64,000 nt of DNA from Centrapalus pauciflorus (Eukaryota > Streptophyta > Magnoliopsida > Asterales > Asteraceae): NCBI GenBank assembly GCA_020465985.1, contig JAANYP010001207.1, positions 33,668 to 97,667 on the forward strand, written 5' to 3'. Of this stretch, positions 10,346-20,400 are shown one piece after another. Under the pieces are notes generated by a model. That model saw nothing but the letters and a program-made list of their open reading frames with translations. It ran no database searches and was not told where the DNA came from. Each line of letters opens with the position of its first letter. Position 1 is the first letter of the stretch. Both the position numbers and the translations under genes were made by a program.

Positions 10346-10985
10346 TGTTGGGAAATAATCTAAGTATGTCAAGTTGTTAGTTAGGATTTCTCAAACTGTT
10401 AGTAGTATTTCTGTGTAATTACAAAGTTCGAGCTGCTAGTTCAAGAAACTCGAGTTGCTAGTTCAAAAGTTCAAGCTGCTAGAGATATAGTTCAAGATGC
10501 TCAACAGATAGATAACAGAAAGTGCTAAAATTCAGGAAGTGATAAAGATTTCAAGATTTGAAGATCTTCCAAGAATATCTACTACCAGAGAAATCACAGT
10601 TCGTCAAGAAAACAAATCAGAACTATAAATAGAGATAGACTAGGTCTGTCTCATGTAATCGTGGTGCTTAAGTTTTTCATGTTGTAATTGCATTCTGATA
10701 AAAGTTTCTAAAGCCTCTAAGGTTGAAAAACCCTAAGAACGGTTTGTTTTCTTCATCTAATCAAACAGATTAGAGGTGATTGTAATCAGAGTTTGGCAAT
10801 ATAAAGTTTTTTTGATATACAGTGTGTTTATTTGATTATCTGTTCTTTATTGTTCTGAAAGTTTTCGTAAAACAATTAAGTGTTATTCCGCAAACTTCTT
10901 AATTGGACTTTGATTCACAACATGGTTATTGGTTTAACTCTGATTTATTAAAACCAGTTGATCTTAGGTGATTTTGATCTTGACA
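10346..10985 (+). repeat. 3' LTR of element B (640 bp) with polypurine tract
   Basis: The polypurine tract TTAGGGGGAGAT (10334-10345) precedes TGTTGGGAAATA..., and the LTR ends ...GATCTTGACA at 10985. It is homologous to the LTRs of element D. U3 carries several copies of TTCAAGCTGCTAGTT-like motifs (about 10427-10510). No primer-binding site follows, so this is the end of the element and 10986 onward is flanking DNA. Confidence 0.88.
10624..10631 (+). promoter_or_regulatory. Candidate LTR TATA box (element B)
   Basis: TATAAATA in the LTR, at the same relative place as TATAAATA at 34837-34844 in the homologous D LTR. Probable core promoter of the genomic RNA. Confidence 0.6.
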
Positions 10986-11161
10986 TATACAGAATAGATC
11001 ACGCTTCTATGGAATCTCCATAATAGAGAATTCCTACCCAGGGAGTAATAGGAGAGGAGGTACGTCAACAAGGGGTTGACTTACAGTGAAACCTTGAAGT
11101 GACTGAGTGAGCTGAAGTTATAGTAAGGGGCGGTGAGGGTCATTCGGATTATTAAAGAACT
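10986..11161 (+). other. Short stretch between element B and the next ORF2 relic
   Basis: About 175 bp with no recognisable gene. It probably belongs to the element whose ORF2 follows and into which B inserted, but the left side of that insertion lies outside the window. Confidence 0.4.
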
Positions 11162-13619
11162 TTGTCGAACATACAAGAAGGAGGAAATGAGGTAGAAGAT
11201 GATGATGATGATGACAATATTGGGAATGACGATGTAGATGGAGCTGGGGCAAACATTATTATATCTCAATCTGAACGTTTACCAGAAATAGAAGTTGATG
11301 AGATGGTAAGTTTGAGTGTGAGGGAGGCCCTAAACATAGAAAGTCGGGTAACCACGACTGCTGTTAGCTCTCCTAAGAGAGTTGACATTGAATCAGCCAT
11401 TATCCCACTGGAGACTACTCGCCCCACTAGCCACTCATCTCATTCTCCATAAGGAGATGTTTCATTTCTGCACAGGGATATAGCACAAGATCTATCCTGG
11501 GATCATTCGGATCCCATAGATATTGAAATTGGTACACAACTGCCCTAGTGTACGTTCATTCAATCACAAGTCTTAAAACCTATACAACATAGGACACTCG
11601 AGTCGACTTCATATGTTGAAGTAAGTACAAAAGGACTTCGTGTCCCTGTCTTAACAACTATAGTGTCGGAAGCATTTGTTACTCCGTCACTTGAAGTAGT
11701 TGGAAGTCCTGTCAGAGCCACATCATTGCCAACTCTGAGCACAAGCCACATAGATGTACTTTTCACAAGTTCAACTGTTGTGACAACTGGAAGTCTGCCT
11801 GACCCAGGTGTTAGTATATTACCCTTTGTTACCGAACAACATTTTGAAGCTGCCATTTCTGGTGTTATGGAGCAAATGTCCAAACAATATGATGAGATGG
11901 TCAATCAGATGATAAATATTCAAAGGATATTGAAAGGTAAGGGTACAGCTGAGGTTGAAGAGGAGGAAGAAAAACAAATATCAAACAATAAATTGAGGGA
12001 TTATTGTGTAGAACAATTTGAAGAGATGAATTATAGGATGTCGGGGTTAGAGAATACTGTTGTAAGTGCTCTGGGCTCATTGTCAGAAAGATTTTCAATT
12101 ATTGAGCAAACTTGCAGGTCACAAGCTTCGGGTTCCAAAAGACGACATGAGGACCATGAAGATTCCGATGATGCTCCTCATGAGGGGGAGAAGAGGAGGA
12201 AGCTTGCTGAACCTAAGTTGCAAGTGGTTGTTTTTAAAGGTAAAGATACTGAAGGAGGTGGTGCAAGAGAAGTAGGAGGCTCAACAGATAAACCAGTTGA
12301 TGCTCAAAATGAGTTGGAATTGAATCTTTATGAAGATGTTTCAGTTCCTTTGATATACAATCTGGTATATACAATTTGAGGAGTATGATGATTCAGATAA
12401 GGAAGATGAAGAAAGTGAGGTGATGAGAATTGAAGGAGCTGAACAACAGATTAATCTGCCTGAGCCAGAGATATTTGAATATTCTGAGATGTCTGCTAGA
12501 GCTGAAAAGATAATTGATGAAGAGGAGCTAGTAAAGGAGATTTTAAGATATGAAATGTCAACACCAACGGTTGAAAAGTTTGCGGTTACGGTAACTATGA
12601 AAGAAGAATATGATCCATTTCCAATTAGTGGAGTTGTGCCTGAATCATTTCAAGGACTAACTGAAGTGGATTTGATGGATAATTTTTTCAAAGTTACATC
12701 TTGGCAGATGAATCAGAAAGACAACATCATTTAAGATATGTTGTTCAAGAAGTTGTCCAGAAATAGATAAATGATATGCTGAGTTTGTTGAATGATGGTG
12801 AAGTAAGTAAAAATAAGGTTAGGAAGTTGAAATTGTATGGAAAGCTAAATGCTGACTTCATAAAGAAACGGAATAGGCTTCTATATTTGGAAGACCATTT
12901 GGAGAAAAATATTTTTTGCAAGAGATATAATTCATGTTCATTTGTGAAGTTGTTTAGAGTGATTGAGCCAAACATGCCAAATCTTGTCAACTACGCTCAT
13001 TTCCTTCAGAATAAAACTCAACCAGTACAAGACGTCAGAAGTGAACACAGGATTGCTGAGCTTATAAGAATTGACAAAGATCGATTTGTCAATGTCTTCT
13101 ATCCTACATTCATAGTGACGAGATCTGATGGAAAGATATATAAATTCAGTGAAGCAGATCTTTTTAAGATAAATTTGGTTGATGTTAAAGACCTTTTTGA
13201 TGAGTTGTGTCAGAATAAGAGAGAAGAAAACTGCCGATTTGCACTTAAAGCTATATTCCATTTCATGCACACCAAATTGGTTTTAATGTCAACTCAAGAT
13301 CTACAGATTTGGGTTGAGAGAGGTATGGGAAGAATAAATGTAACAGCGCCAAACAGACATCAAAAATATTGAGAACCTGAAAGAGCATCAAGTGCTTCTT
13401 GACAAGCATCTGGTGGTTATATACAAAGATAAGAATCAAAAGAAGAGAGCCATGCGGATGATAGAGCTAAATAAGTATTGTTTTGGTACTCTTCAGAAGG
13501 TGATGATTGCATTTAAAGGAATTCTTGACCATGATGTGATGCATCGTTTAAAAGGTGGAGGTATGAGTCCAGTTGATAGAAGAATGGTTGTTGATTTTGT
13601 GGCATTGAGTCAAGATTGA
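11162..13619 (+). pseudogene. ORF2 pseudogene upstream of LTR E
   Basis: A run of homologous reading-frame pieces in env position: an acidic Asp-rich start, a Ser/Thr/Val-rich segment, a coiled-coil-like segment (about 11830-12110), then KRRHEDHEDSDDAPHEGEKR (near 12140), which closely parallels KRKHDDQDDHDRHEGEKR in ORF2 of element H. A Lys/Arg-rich globular C-terminus lies at 12776-13619. Stops and frameshifts occur near 11450, 11550, 12380, 12735, 13372 and elsewhere. The N-terminal domain is missing, probably lost to the left. The polypurine tract of LTR E starts 70 bp after the last stop. Identified as ORF2 by position and the shared motif; its function is unknown. Confidence 0.75.
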
Positions 13620-13703
13620 GGAGCAGAAGGAGTATCAGAAGTTTTGAGATGAAGCTGGACTTAAGAGATTAAAGACTAATTACAATTCATAAAAGGGGGA
13701 GAT

Positions 13704-13972
13704 TGTTGGGATTAATATCTTGTTTATGAATGTAATAAGTCTAGGGTTTGTTTTGTAATTTCTCAATAGTAGTAAATGTATATAAATAGAAATACAGTAC
13801 TGTATTTGTACTAACTTTTGCATGAATATTCTATCACTTGTACGGCTAGGTCTTTCTTGGAATCAGTACATTCAAGAAACAATTTATAATTCTCTCATCT
13901 TCTATTTAATCATTCGGTCGATTGTGTTCTTATCGTTAAATCATAATTGTTGTTGTTGATATTGAAATATCA
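13704..13972 (+). repeat. LTR E (269 bp), flanked by internal sequence on both sides
   Basis: The polypurine tract AAAAGGGGGAGAT ends at 13703. The LTR begins TGTTGGGATTAATATC and ends TTGAAATATCA at 13972, followed 2 bp later by a primer-binding site. A normal 3' LTR is followed by host DNA and a normal 5' LTR is preceded by it; here both neighbours are element interior. Related to the LTR split at 47920-50615 and to the inverted LTR at 16210-16524. Confidence 0.85.
13781..13788 (+). promoter_or_regulatory. Candidate LTR TATA box (LTR E)
   Basis: TATAAATA in the context GTATATAAATAGAAAT, about 190 bp before the LTR end. The related LTR of element F has the same box on the minus strand (48128-48135). 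Confidence 0.6.
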
Positions 13973-13974
13973 AT

Positions 13975-13987
13975 TGGTATCAAATCG
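13975..13987 (+). other. Primer-binding site, tRNA-iMet type
   Basis: TGGTATCAAATCG, 2 bp after LTR E. The first seven bases match the 3' end complement of initiator tRNA-Met used by most plant copia elements; the rest has drifted. Confidence 0.7.
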
Positions 13988-14882
13988 TACTATGGCTAAT
14001 TGTTTGTGATTTTTGAAATTTGGAAATTCTTTTTGAAGAACACTATTACATCGGTTTTTCTCAAAATTAGAAAATCAACGAGGGTTTTTGAATCAGTGGG
14101 TGGATTTATGTGAAATTGTGATCGAAGGTGCATTTTCAAAAGACGATTTGAATAAGATAAGCATCAGATTTTAATTCCAAACACACAAGTTTTAATTTGG
14201 ATTTTACTAAAAGTTTTAGAAATTTTGTGTTCTTCACGGTTTTTGTCAATTTTTAGGTTTTTAATATGATTTTAGACAAAATTGCTCTCAAAAGGTGTTT
14301 ATCTGTGAAAATCGAACCTTCGATATCAATTTGAGATCAATTCGTGGATTTTTTGTTGAAAATTGTGATTTTGATCATTTTCTGTTCAAACTCGGGCAAC
14401 ACTGAATTTTTAGTTTTGATCGAGTTTTATAGAGTATTGATGGATTTTGATTAGTGTTTTGACAGAGTTTTATCTTTCATTAATTTAGTTTCATCACTCA
14501 TTGATCGAGTTTGATATCTTACTGATCTGAGTTACATCTGATATTACTCGAGTTTGAATGTGTTTCAAACGAGTTTGGTCAAACATAATTCAAGTGTCAC
14601 AAAGTGTTATTCGAGTTTGATTCTTTTATATCCGAGTTTCATTCTTATTCATCCGAGTTTGCTACATACTTATTCGAGTTTCATTCTTTTTCATTCGATT
14701 TTTATCATTAATCATTCGAGTTTCATTAAGCCTCAATCAAATTTGATCCTTCACTGTTCGAGTTTGATTCTTCATTAATCGAGTTTGTATACTCTTCATT
14801 TGAGTTTCTTCATATTTACTTCGAGTTTCATTCAGTGTTCATATAGTTTCATAAGAAATCACTCATCAGTCCATAAAAGATC
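13988..14882 (+). other. Long leader with CGAGTTT motif array (element E)
   Basis: About 0.9 kb of non-coding leader. From about 14390 to 14840 the motif CGAGTTTCATTC/CGAGTTTGATTC occurs roughly a dozen times, about every 25-35 bp. The complementary motif (AAACTCGA) forms the equivalent array in the leader of element F on the other strand. No ORF here is credible; short ones are produced by the repeat. Confidence 0.75.
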
Positions 14883-16141
14883 ATGGAAGTTCAATATCAG
14901 CAATTCAAAATGGCAAATGATCATAATCAGTTTTTGAATCCTACAAAGTCTGAGATGATTGCAAAACTTACTGAATCTGGAACAGATTCGTAAGAACAAT
15001 TATGATATTCTTGTTCATTTAAATACAGATAAAGCTTTTGCTTTACATGATGTCAAAAGATTAAAGAACAAGTATTAAATTTGGAAGAAAACCAGAAAGT
15101 ATAAAATTCTGAAATTCATATGCTTAAATTGAAAATATCTGAATTACCAAAAGAACTTGACGATTCTAAACAAACGAATTTTCAGAATGCAACTCAACTG
15201 AAATATCTTTTGCCTGAATGATCTGATCTTTACAAGATAGTTAAAAATCTTGAAGCAACACTTTCAAAGACAAATCATTTTGATCAAAATTATGTTTCAA
15301 ACAATTCTGAAGATTTTTTTGCTCTTGAAAATGAGTTATCATTAACTAAAGATTTACTTGAGAAGGAAAGAATTGAGTTCTTACTTAAAGAACAAGATTT
15401 CAAAGTGATATCTAAATTGTCTGAAGATGAGAGGAAGGTGTTCTTAATTAAAGAACAAACTTTCAATACTGATTACCAATCGTTTGATAATGACAGAAAT
15501 TCATATTTGGTCATCATCAAAGGATTAGAAGATCAAATACTTCATCTTTCTAAACAATTTAATGTTTCCTCTTCTCCAAATGAATCAGAGGTTAGCAAAT
15601 TTAATGATTTTTTAGAACATAAAGTTGATCATGCTGATTTATCTTCAGAAAGTGATAAGAATCTAGCTAAACCTCCTAATCTTGATTCAACTTCAGATCT
15701 TAAACTTAAGTATCTTTTAATGATAAACAAAGGCAAAGATAAAATAATTGAAAATCTTCCGGTTAAGGTTTTCCTTGGTGAATCTACGAAATCAAAATTT
15801 TCAAAAGTTTCTGAAAATACTGGTCATTTTTATCAGAAAACATAATTACAGAAAAACACAAAGTATTATCAAAACAGGCTAGAACCGGACGGATTTTCAA
15901 AAAGAAGAGTTTGCGAAATTCTAATCATTCAAATTCAAGTTTCTTTCGTAATTCTGATATTCAATTTCATCAAAGTAAAAGGAACTTGCTTTTGGAGTTT
16001 GAGAGAGAAGAAAATATTTATATTCTGCAATGGGTACCTAAACCCAAGTTCCTGTGGGTACCAAAACCCGTTTTGAGATGGGTACCCAAAAGTGCTAACA
16101 AGTCAGGATCCAAAACGGTTTGGATACCAAAGACATCTTGA
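14883..16141 (+). pseudogene. gag pseudogene (element E)
   Basis: Starts with ATG at 14883 (MEVQYQQFKMANDHNQF) but stops near 14990. An Asn/Lys/Ser-rich coiled-coil-like stretch follows (to 15845). The C-terminal part at about 16020-16138 has four tryptophan motifs: QWVPKPKF, LWVPKPV, RWVPKS and VWIPKTS. Similar WVPK/WIPK repeats occur at the gag end of elements F and H, just before the protease. The central gag core and the CCHC zinc knuckle seen in F are absent, so this copy has lost part of gag. The sequence stops resembling gag shortly before the inverted LTR at 16210. Confidence 0.75.
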
Positions 16142-16209
16142 TTTTTTTAGATCAAAGGCTTCTACTCATAAAAGAGTAGAACCAGACTTCACTTCAAGTA
16201 GCTTCTAGT

Positions 16210-16524
16210 TGATATTTCAATTTCAACAATTCAATTCAACAATTAAGAACAAGAACAGAAATTGAGTCAAAGAATATCGAATGCTTTGAATAGAGATTAG
16301 AAAGATATTACATGAACTTACAGTTTTCTTGCTTTGACCTTGCTAGCACAGAAAACAATATATTCTTTCTAATTAGTTTCTTGTCCCTTCCGTATTTTCA
16401 AGTAAGTACAAACAGTTGCACCTACTCCTATGTATACACAATACAAAGTATTTAGTTTTTACAAAATACCCCCTGAACTTTTACAATTAATTGTTTTCAT
16501 CTCTATTAATATTTGTACCCAACA
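16210..16524 (-). repeat. LTR I, inverted, Sirevirus-like (315 bp)
   Basis: Read on the minus strand it starts TGTTGGGTACAAATATT and ends TTGAAATATCA, the same terminal sequence as LTR E. A polypurine tract (complement CTAAGGGGGAGAT) adjoins its right side at 16525-16536, so it is a 3' LTR of a minus-strand element lying to the right. The 68 bp between it and the E gag relic hold nothing recognisable. Confidence 0.78.
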
Positions 16525-18329
16525 ATCTCCCCCTTAGAGATGAAAGCAATTTCTCATTTGAAGTTCAAATCAGGAACTTCAATGCTTTTCTCTTTTCTTC
16601 TCTTTTGATCTCTTAACTTCTTTGTCTCTCTCTGACCTTCAAATCTCTTCTTTTCTGATCTTCTCTTTTCTTGCGAACAAACTCTCCCCCTTGAATCATG
16701 AGTAGCTTTTGATTCTCTCCCTTGATAAATCATAGACAACATATCATCTTTCATCTTTAAGTCTTCTGCAGTTATCATAATTCTCATAATTCACTTGAGT
16801 TGTTACCATTTTCTTCAAATTGTCTTCAAACTACTCAGTAGTTGTCTCTGAAATATAGATTTTCTCCCCCTCATGTTGATCATAAGAACTATGAACATAA
16901 TGCAAAATCTTTAGAGATGTAAATGCATTGAAATTACAGTAGTATAAATACAACAACAATTACAATGACAATTAAAATTTAAAAATATTACAAAATGTCA
17001 CTATCCCCAAATGATATTCTCTTCACCTATTCTGAACAAATTTGTCACTCCCCCTCAAATGTATACTCTCTCTTTACAAAAAAAAACCAAAGCTTTTCAA
17101 CTTTGTGAAAAATGAAACAAATTCATTTGTAAAATAACGAGTCCAGGTCCACATAGGATTCCTGTTTAGACAATAGACATCATCTATGTGACCTACTGTC
17201 AGTGTTGGCGTGACGTTAACACTGGTAGGATTTCAAAATAGTCATTGTGAAATCATTTATCATGAAAGAATCACTCTTATTTGTTCTGGCTTAGTCACTT
17301 TGGACTAGCAGTTTATAGTCAAGCGGACTGTTAGACTCGATGTGTCATAAAAGTGTATATAATCAGCTCGAGACACAATGTGCATCAAACGAAGTCTGAG
17401 ACCGGATCAAATGTCTCCTTGTTTCAATATCAATAATATCCAAACGATATATCGATAGAAATGTGCTATATCTCCGTGATTATTGAAACAGAAATCTTTT
17501 GAGAGATAACTGAGTAGTTGGTGGGGTTTAATGCGTGCGTCACTGGGTCCATGACGTCTTTTTCAATATCAAGTCGCCTAGGGCTTGATAGATTATGTGG
17601 ATTACCTATCCGACACAGTGTAGGTAGGATTATTTTTTCTTCAAATCCATTCTCAACTCTCAGTTCTCAACCTTTTTCAACTAGCTCCCTCCGGCTCACT
17701 TTTGAGAAATAAATACAGTCAGCTTTATAGCGAAAGCATGATCTGATGCACCACCATCTCTAAATATACCCCTCTCATTTACATTTTACCTCTACTCAAC
17801 CCTGTTAGTATCCCATGATAACTGACACTTCTCAACTAATAGACCTAAAGAACCCTCATCCACACAAACTATAGATGGTTTGCTTAGGTCTTCCGGTTCT
17901 GGTTAGACCATAGAAGCGATGTTTATGCCTATCACACAATTTAGTGCATAATAGGAGTCAACAGAAATAATATTTAGCATTTCAGCTCATTGGATATACC
18001 ATAAAGAAAGATTTAGATTTTCAGCTCAGATGAATTTGGAGATGTAATTCTGAATGAATATGGGGAATGATAAAATGGGAGGTATCAGAATACAATGAAA
18101 AATTTGATATAATATTATGAAATGAATCAGATATTTTATGAAAGAATTAGCACATGGGAGATCATGAAAGAATTTGGTATGAATGAATCGGAAGTATTAT
18201 AACAAAGAGAATCTCAGAATCAATGAGATTATGAAAAATCAAACAGATTAGATCAATTAACCTCAATGATATGTTCATAGAATCATAAAAAGTATTTTTT
18301 TTCTTCAGCTCAAAAACTTTTTATGTGAG
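16525..18329 (-). other. Non-coding 3' region of element I with several polypurine tracts
   Basis: No credible gene. On the minus strand, GGGGGAG tracts occur at about 16525-16536, 16683-16692, 16864-16873 and 17047-17057, about 180 bp apart. Multiple polypurine tracts before the 3' LTR are a reported Sirevirus trait. The rest (17100-18329) is AT-rich without recognisable coding sequence. The boundary with the ORF2 relic that follows on the plus strand is not resolved. Confidence 0.6.
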
Positions 18330-19115
18330 ATCTGCATCTACTGATGAATCAGAATCTGATTTACCTGACAGGGAGCTTACAAAAGCAGATGAAAGGAGAT
18401 TATGGTTTAAGAAAGAAGAGAAGAAGGCGGACTTGGCAATGTAGAAGAAGATGAAACTGCCAAGTCCGGGAAAGTTGACAGGTGGTATTCTAAGTTGGTT
18501 CTTTGACAAGGAACTGCAGCTATTCATTCTTAAAAGAAGATATGAGCTTCAGTTATCAGAAGAAGGCTAAAAGACTTCAGTTCACTACCCAAGAGTGAAG
18601 TAAAAGAGTTGGCCTGGAATGAATTAATCAACCTAGGAGACGACCAGTATGCTGAAGTTGTTGCCAAAATCATCAGAAAAGAAGGTCGATCTGGTAGGTT
18701 CGAACGGATTAAGCCTAGAGTTGGTAAAAGAGTCATGGATAAAAGAAGAATGGATCCTTTGACTGGTAAGCCATGGATTGAAATGTTTTACAAACATGTT
18801 AAATGCTTGAAGAAGGTCCCGTTAAAGACTATGCCACAATACGTTCTGAGTAACTTAAAGTTGTGGTATGCTGATAATGAGAAAGCTGAGGCTATAATGG
18901 AGAATAATGATGAGAAGGTCATTTTGAAAGTATATGATCCATTACATCTTGTAAACCTGTCTCAGGGTGATCTGCAGAAACTTCATGAGCAGCCAATTTT
19001 CTTTCATGAAGGTCGGAGTTCAGAAGGCAAAAAATACCAGAGAGTGGTTAAAGTTTGCGTTGAACAGGGCTTACATGCAGGTAGTAATTTAAATAAGCCT
19101 AGTTCTATAGATTAA
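18330..19115 (+). pseudogene. ORF2 C-terminal pseudogene (element C prime)
   Basis: Clearly homologous to the last 240 residues of element A ORF2: shared blocks include ILSWFFD, INLGDD/INIGDD, IIRKEGRS, DPLTGKPW and KVCVEQGLHAGS. It has an in-frame TAG at 18442-18444 and a one-base deletion near 18554; after that the frame is open to the stop at 19115. The N-terminal three quarters of ORF2 and all of pol are missing to the left. The tract CAAGGGGGAGTC and an A-like LTR follow, so this is the 3' end of an A-related element. Confidence 0.88.
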
Positions 19116-19151
19116 TGAATATCAACTAGAAGCTATCGTCAAGGGGGAGTC

Positions 19152-19817
19152 TGTTGGTACACCCGGTGTGATGACAGCATTCTACTTTTGTAATAGGTAG
19201 TCATTTGTAATAGATAGAGCCTTATTAATACAAGTCATGATTGTTTGTTCATATTTATGTCTTAAGTTCATGATTGTGTATTGTGTTCATGTATGCATGT
19301 TAACTTCATGATTGCTAGATAAGTTCATGAGATATGAACTTATGTGGATAAGTTCGTGAGGCATGAACTTATTAGGATAAGTTCCTGAGGCATGAACTTA
19401 TGAGGATAAGTTCATGAGGCATGAACTAATGGTGATAAGTTCATGGGGTATGAACTTATGGCTCATAAGTTCGTAGGAACTTAGCCCTGATAAGTTCATA
19501 CGAACTTATCTGCATGGGCTTGAACTTATAAGTTCGTGGGCTTGGGCCGTGCACGAACTTAAGGGTTATATCATGAACTTGTGTTTGCAAATTCATAGAC
19601 TTTCAGAATTTCGTTAGAGCATATAGCAGACGATTTGAGAGAGTTACAAAGCGTTTCAAGGAGTGATACATCATGTGGGGTTGATAATATCGGCTATCAT
19701 CGTGTTTGGCTCCATGTTTCCCGTGTGTGTGTTTGTGATCGATCCGTTTAAACGAGGATTCCGTACTCGTTTGAAGCTATCACACCTTGATAGATCCGTA
19801 GAGGGGTGGACCTTACA
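19152..19817 (+). repeat. LTR C (666 bp), flanked by internal sequence on both sides
   Basis: Begins TGTTGGTACACCCGGTGTGA after a polypurine tract and ends GACCTTACA at 19817, then 2 bp later a primer-binding site. The start and end match the LTR of element A. The centre does not: instead of TTCGAA motifs it carries AAGTTC/GAACTT palindromes, including a strict 29-bp array (19319-19459). Confidence 0.88.
19319..19459 (+). repeat. Five tandem palindromes with 29-bp period in LTR C
   Basis: Units start at 19319, 19348, 19377, 19406 and 19435, exactly 29 bp apart. Each is a 25-bp near-palindrome, ATAAGTTC...GAACTTAT, with a 4-bp spacer (GTGG, TAGG, GAGG, GGTG). More degenerate AAGTTC/GAACTT copies continue to about 19570 and in the leader to 20400. 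Each unit could form a small hairpin or bind a dimeric protein. Confidence 0.92.
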
Positions 19818-19819
19818 AC

Positions 19820-19830
19820 TGGTATCAGAG
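19820..19830 (+). other. Primer-binding site, tRNA-iMet type (element C)
   Basis: TGGTATCAGAG, 2 bp after LTR C. This is the standard initiator tRNA-Met complement of plant copia elements. Confidence 0.85.
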
Positions 19831-20400
19831 ATTTTCTTAAGTGTTCTTCGTGTTCTTCACGTTTCGTTGAACATTCATAAGGTTTCTTGGCGTTTTTCCG
19901 GATAAATCACACGTTTCTCGTAGTTTCTACGTTGATTTCAACAGTTTTTCTCGTCTATAATCATCTTAGTTCATTGATTCAGTAGGATTCATCGCTCTTA
20001 GTCTTAAAACGTTGAAATAATCTGAGTTTTTGAAAATTTTGATTTTTTTGACGTGTTCACGAACTTGCGGCGCACGAAGTTAGTAGGAATTTAGGGTATC
20101 ATGAACTTGTCAGTGACACGCTCCCTCACGAACTTGCGGCGCACGAATTTGTCAGATTTCACGAACTTGTCAGGTTTAGGGTTCCACGGACTTAACCTGC
20201 TAAGTCCGTATGAACTTAGGAACCAACGAACTTGTCAAGAACGAACTTAGTGTCAACGAACTTAAATATCACGCGAATTTAATTTAGTAAAACGAATTTA
20301 ATTAAATTCGTACAAACTTAATATATTAAGTCCGTACGAACTTATTTCAAATTTATTCTAAAAATTAATTAATTAAGCTCGTGAACAAAAGTAATCGAGA
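19831..20400 (+). other. Leader of element C with GAACTT motif repeats
   Basis: Non-coding leader between the primer-binding site and the gag ATG. From about 20050 the motif CACGAACTTG/ACGAACTTA recurs about a dozen times, the same half-site as in the LTR 29-bp array. Confidence 0.75.

Larger units (their letters stand above)
6101..10985 (+). mobile_element. Element B: decayed Sirevirus-like copia element, 3' part
   Basis: Reads in order: RT and RNase H (6101-7605), decayed ORF2 (7761-10232), polypurine tract, LTR (10346-10985). It is the same family as element D: pol, ORF2 and LTR align by eye. The 5' part would lie left of element A, outside the window. Multiple stops, frameshifts and a deletion that removed the ORF2 start make it non-functional. 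Confidence 0.85.

Noticed and set aside
14554..14778. Open frame in the leader of element E
   Set aside because: Produced by the CGAGTTT repeat; periodic Ser/Leu/Ile composition.
19319..19459. Regular short repeats resembling a CRISPR array
   Set aside because: Spacers are only 4 bp and non-unique, the unit is a palindrome inside a plant LTR, and there are no cas genes.
19663..19905. 80-codon open frame crossing the end of LTR C
   Set aside because: Runs through the LTR boundary and primer-binding site; no domain.
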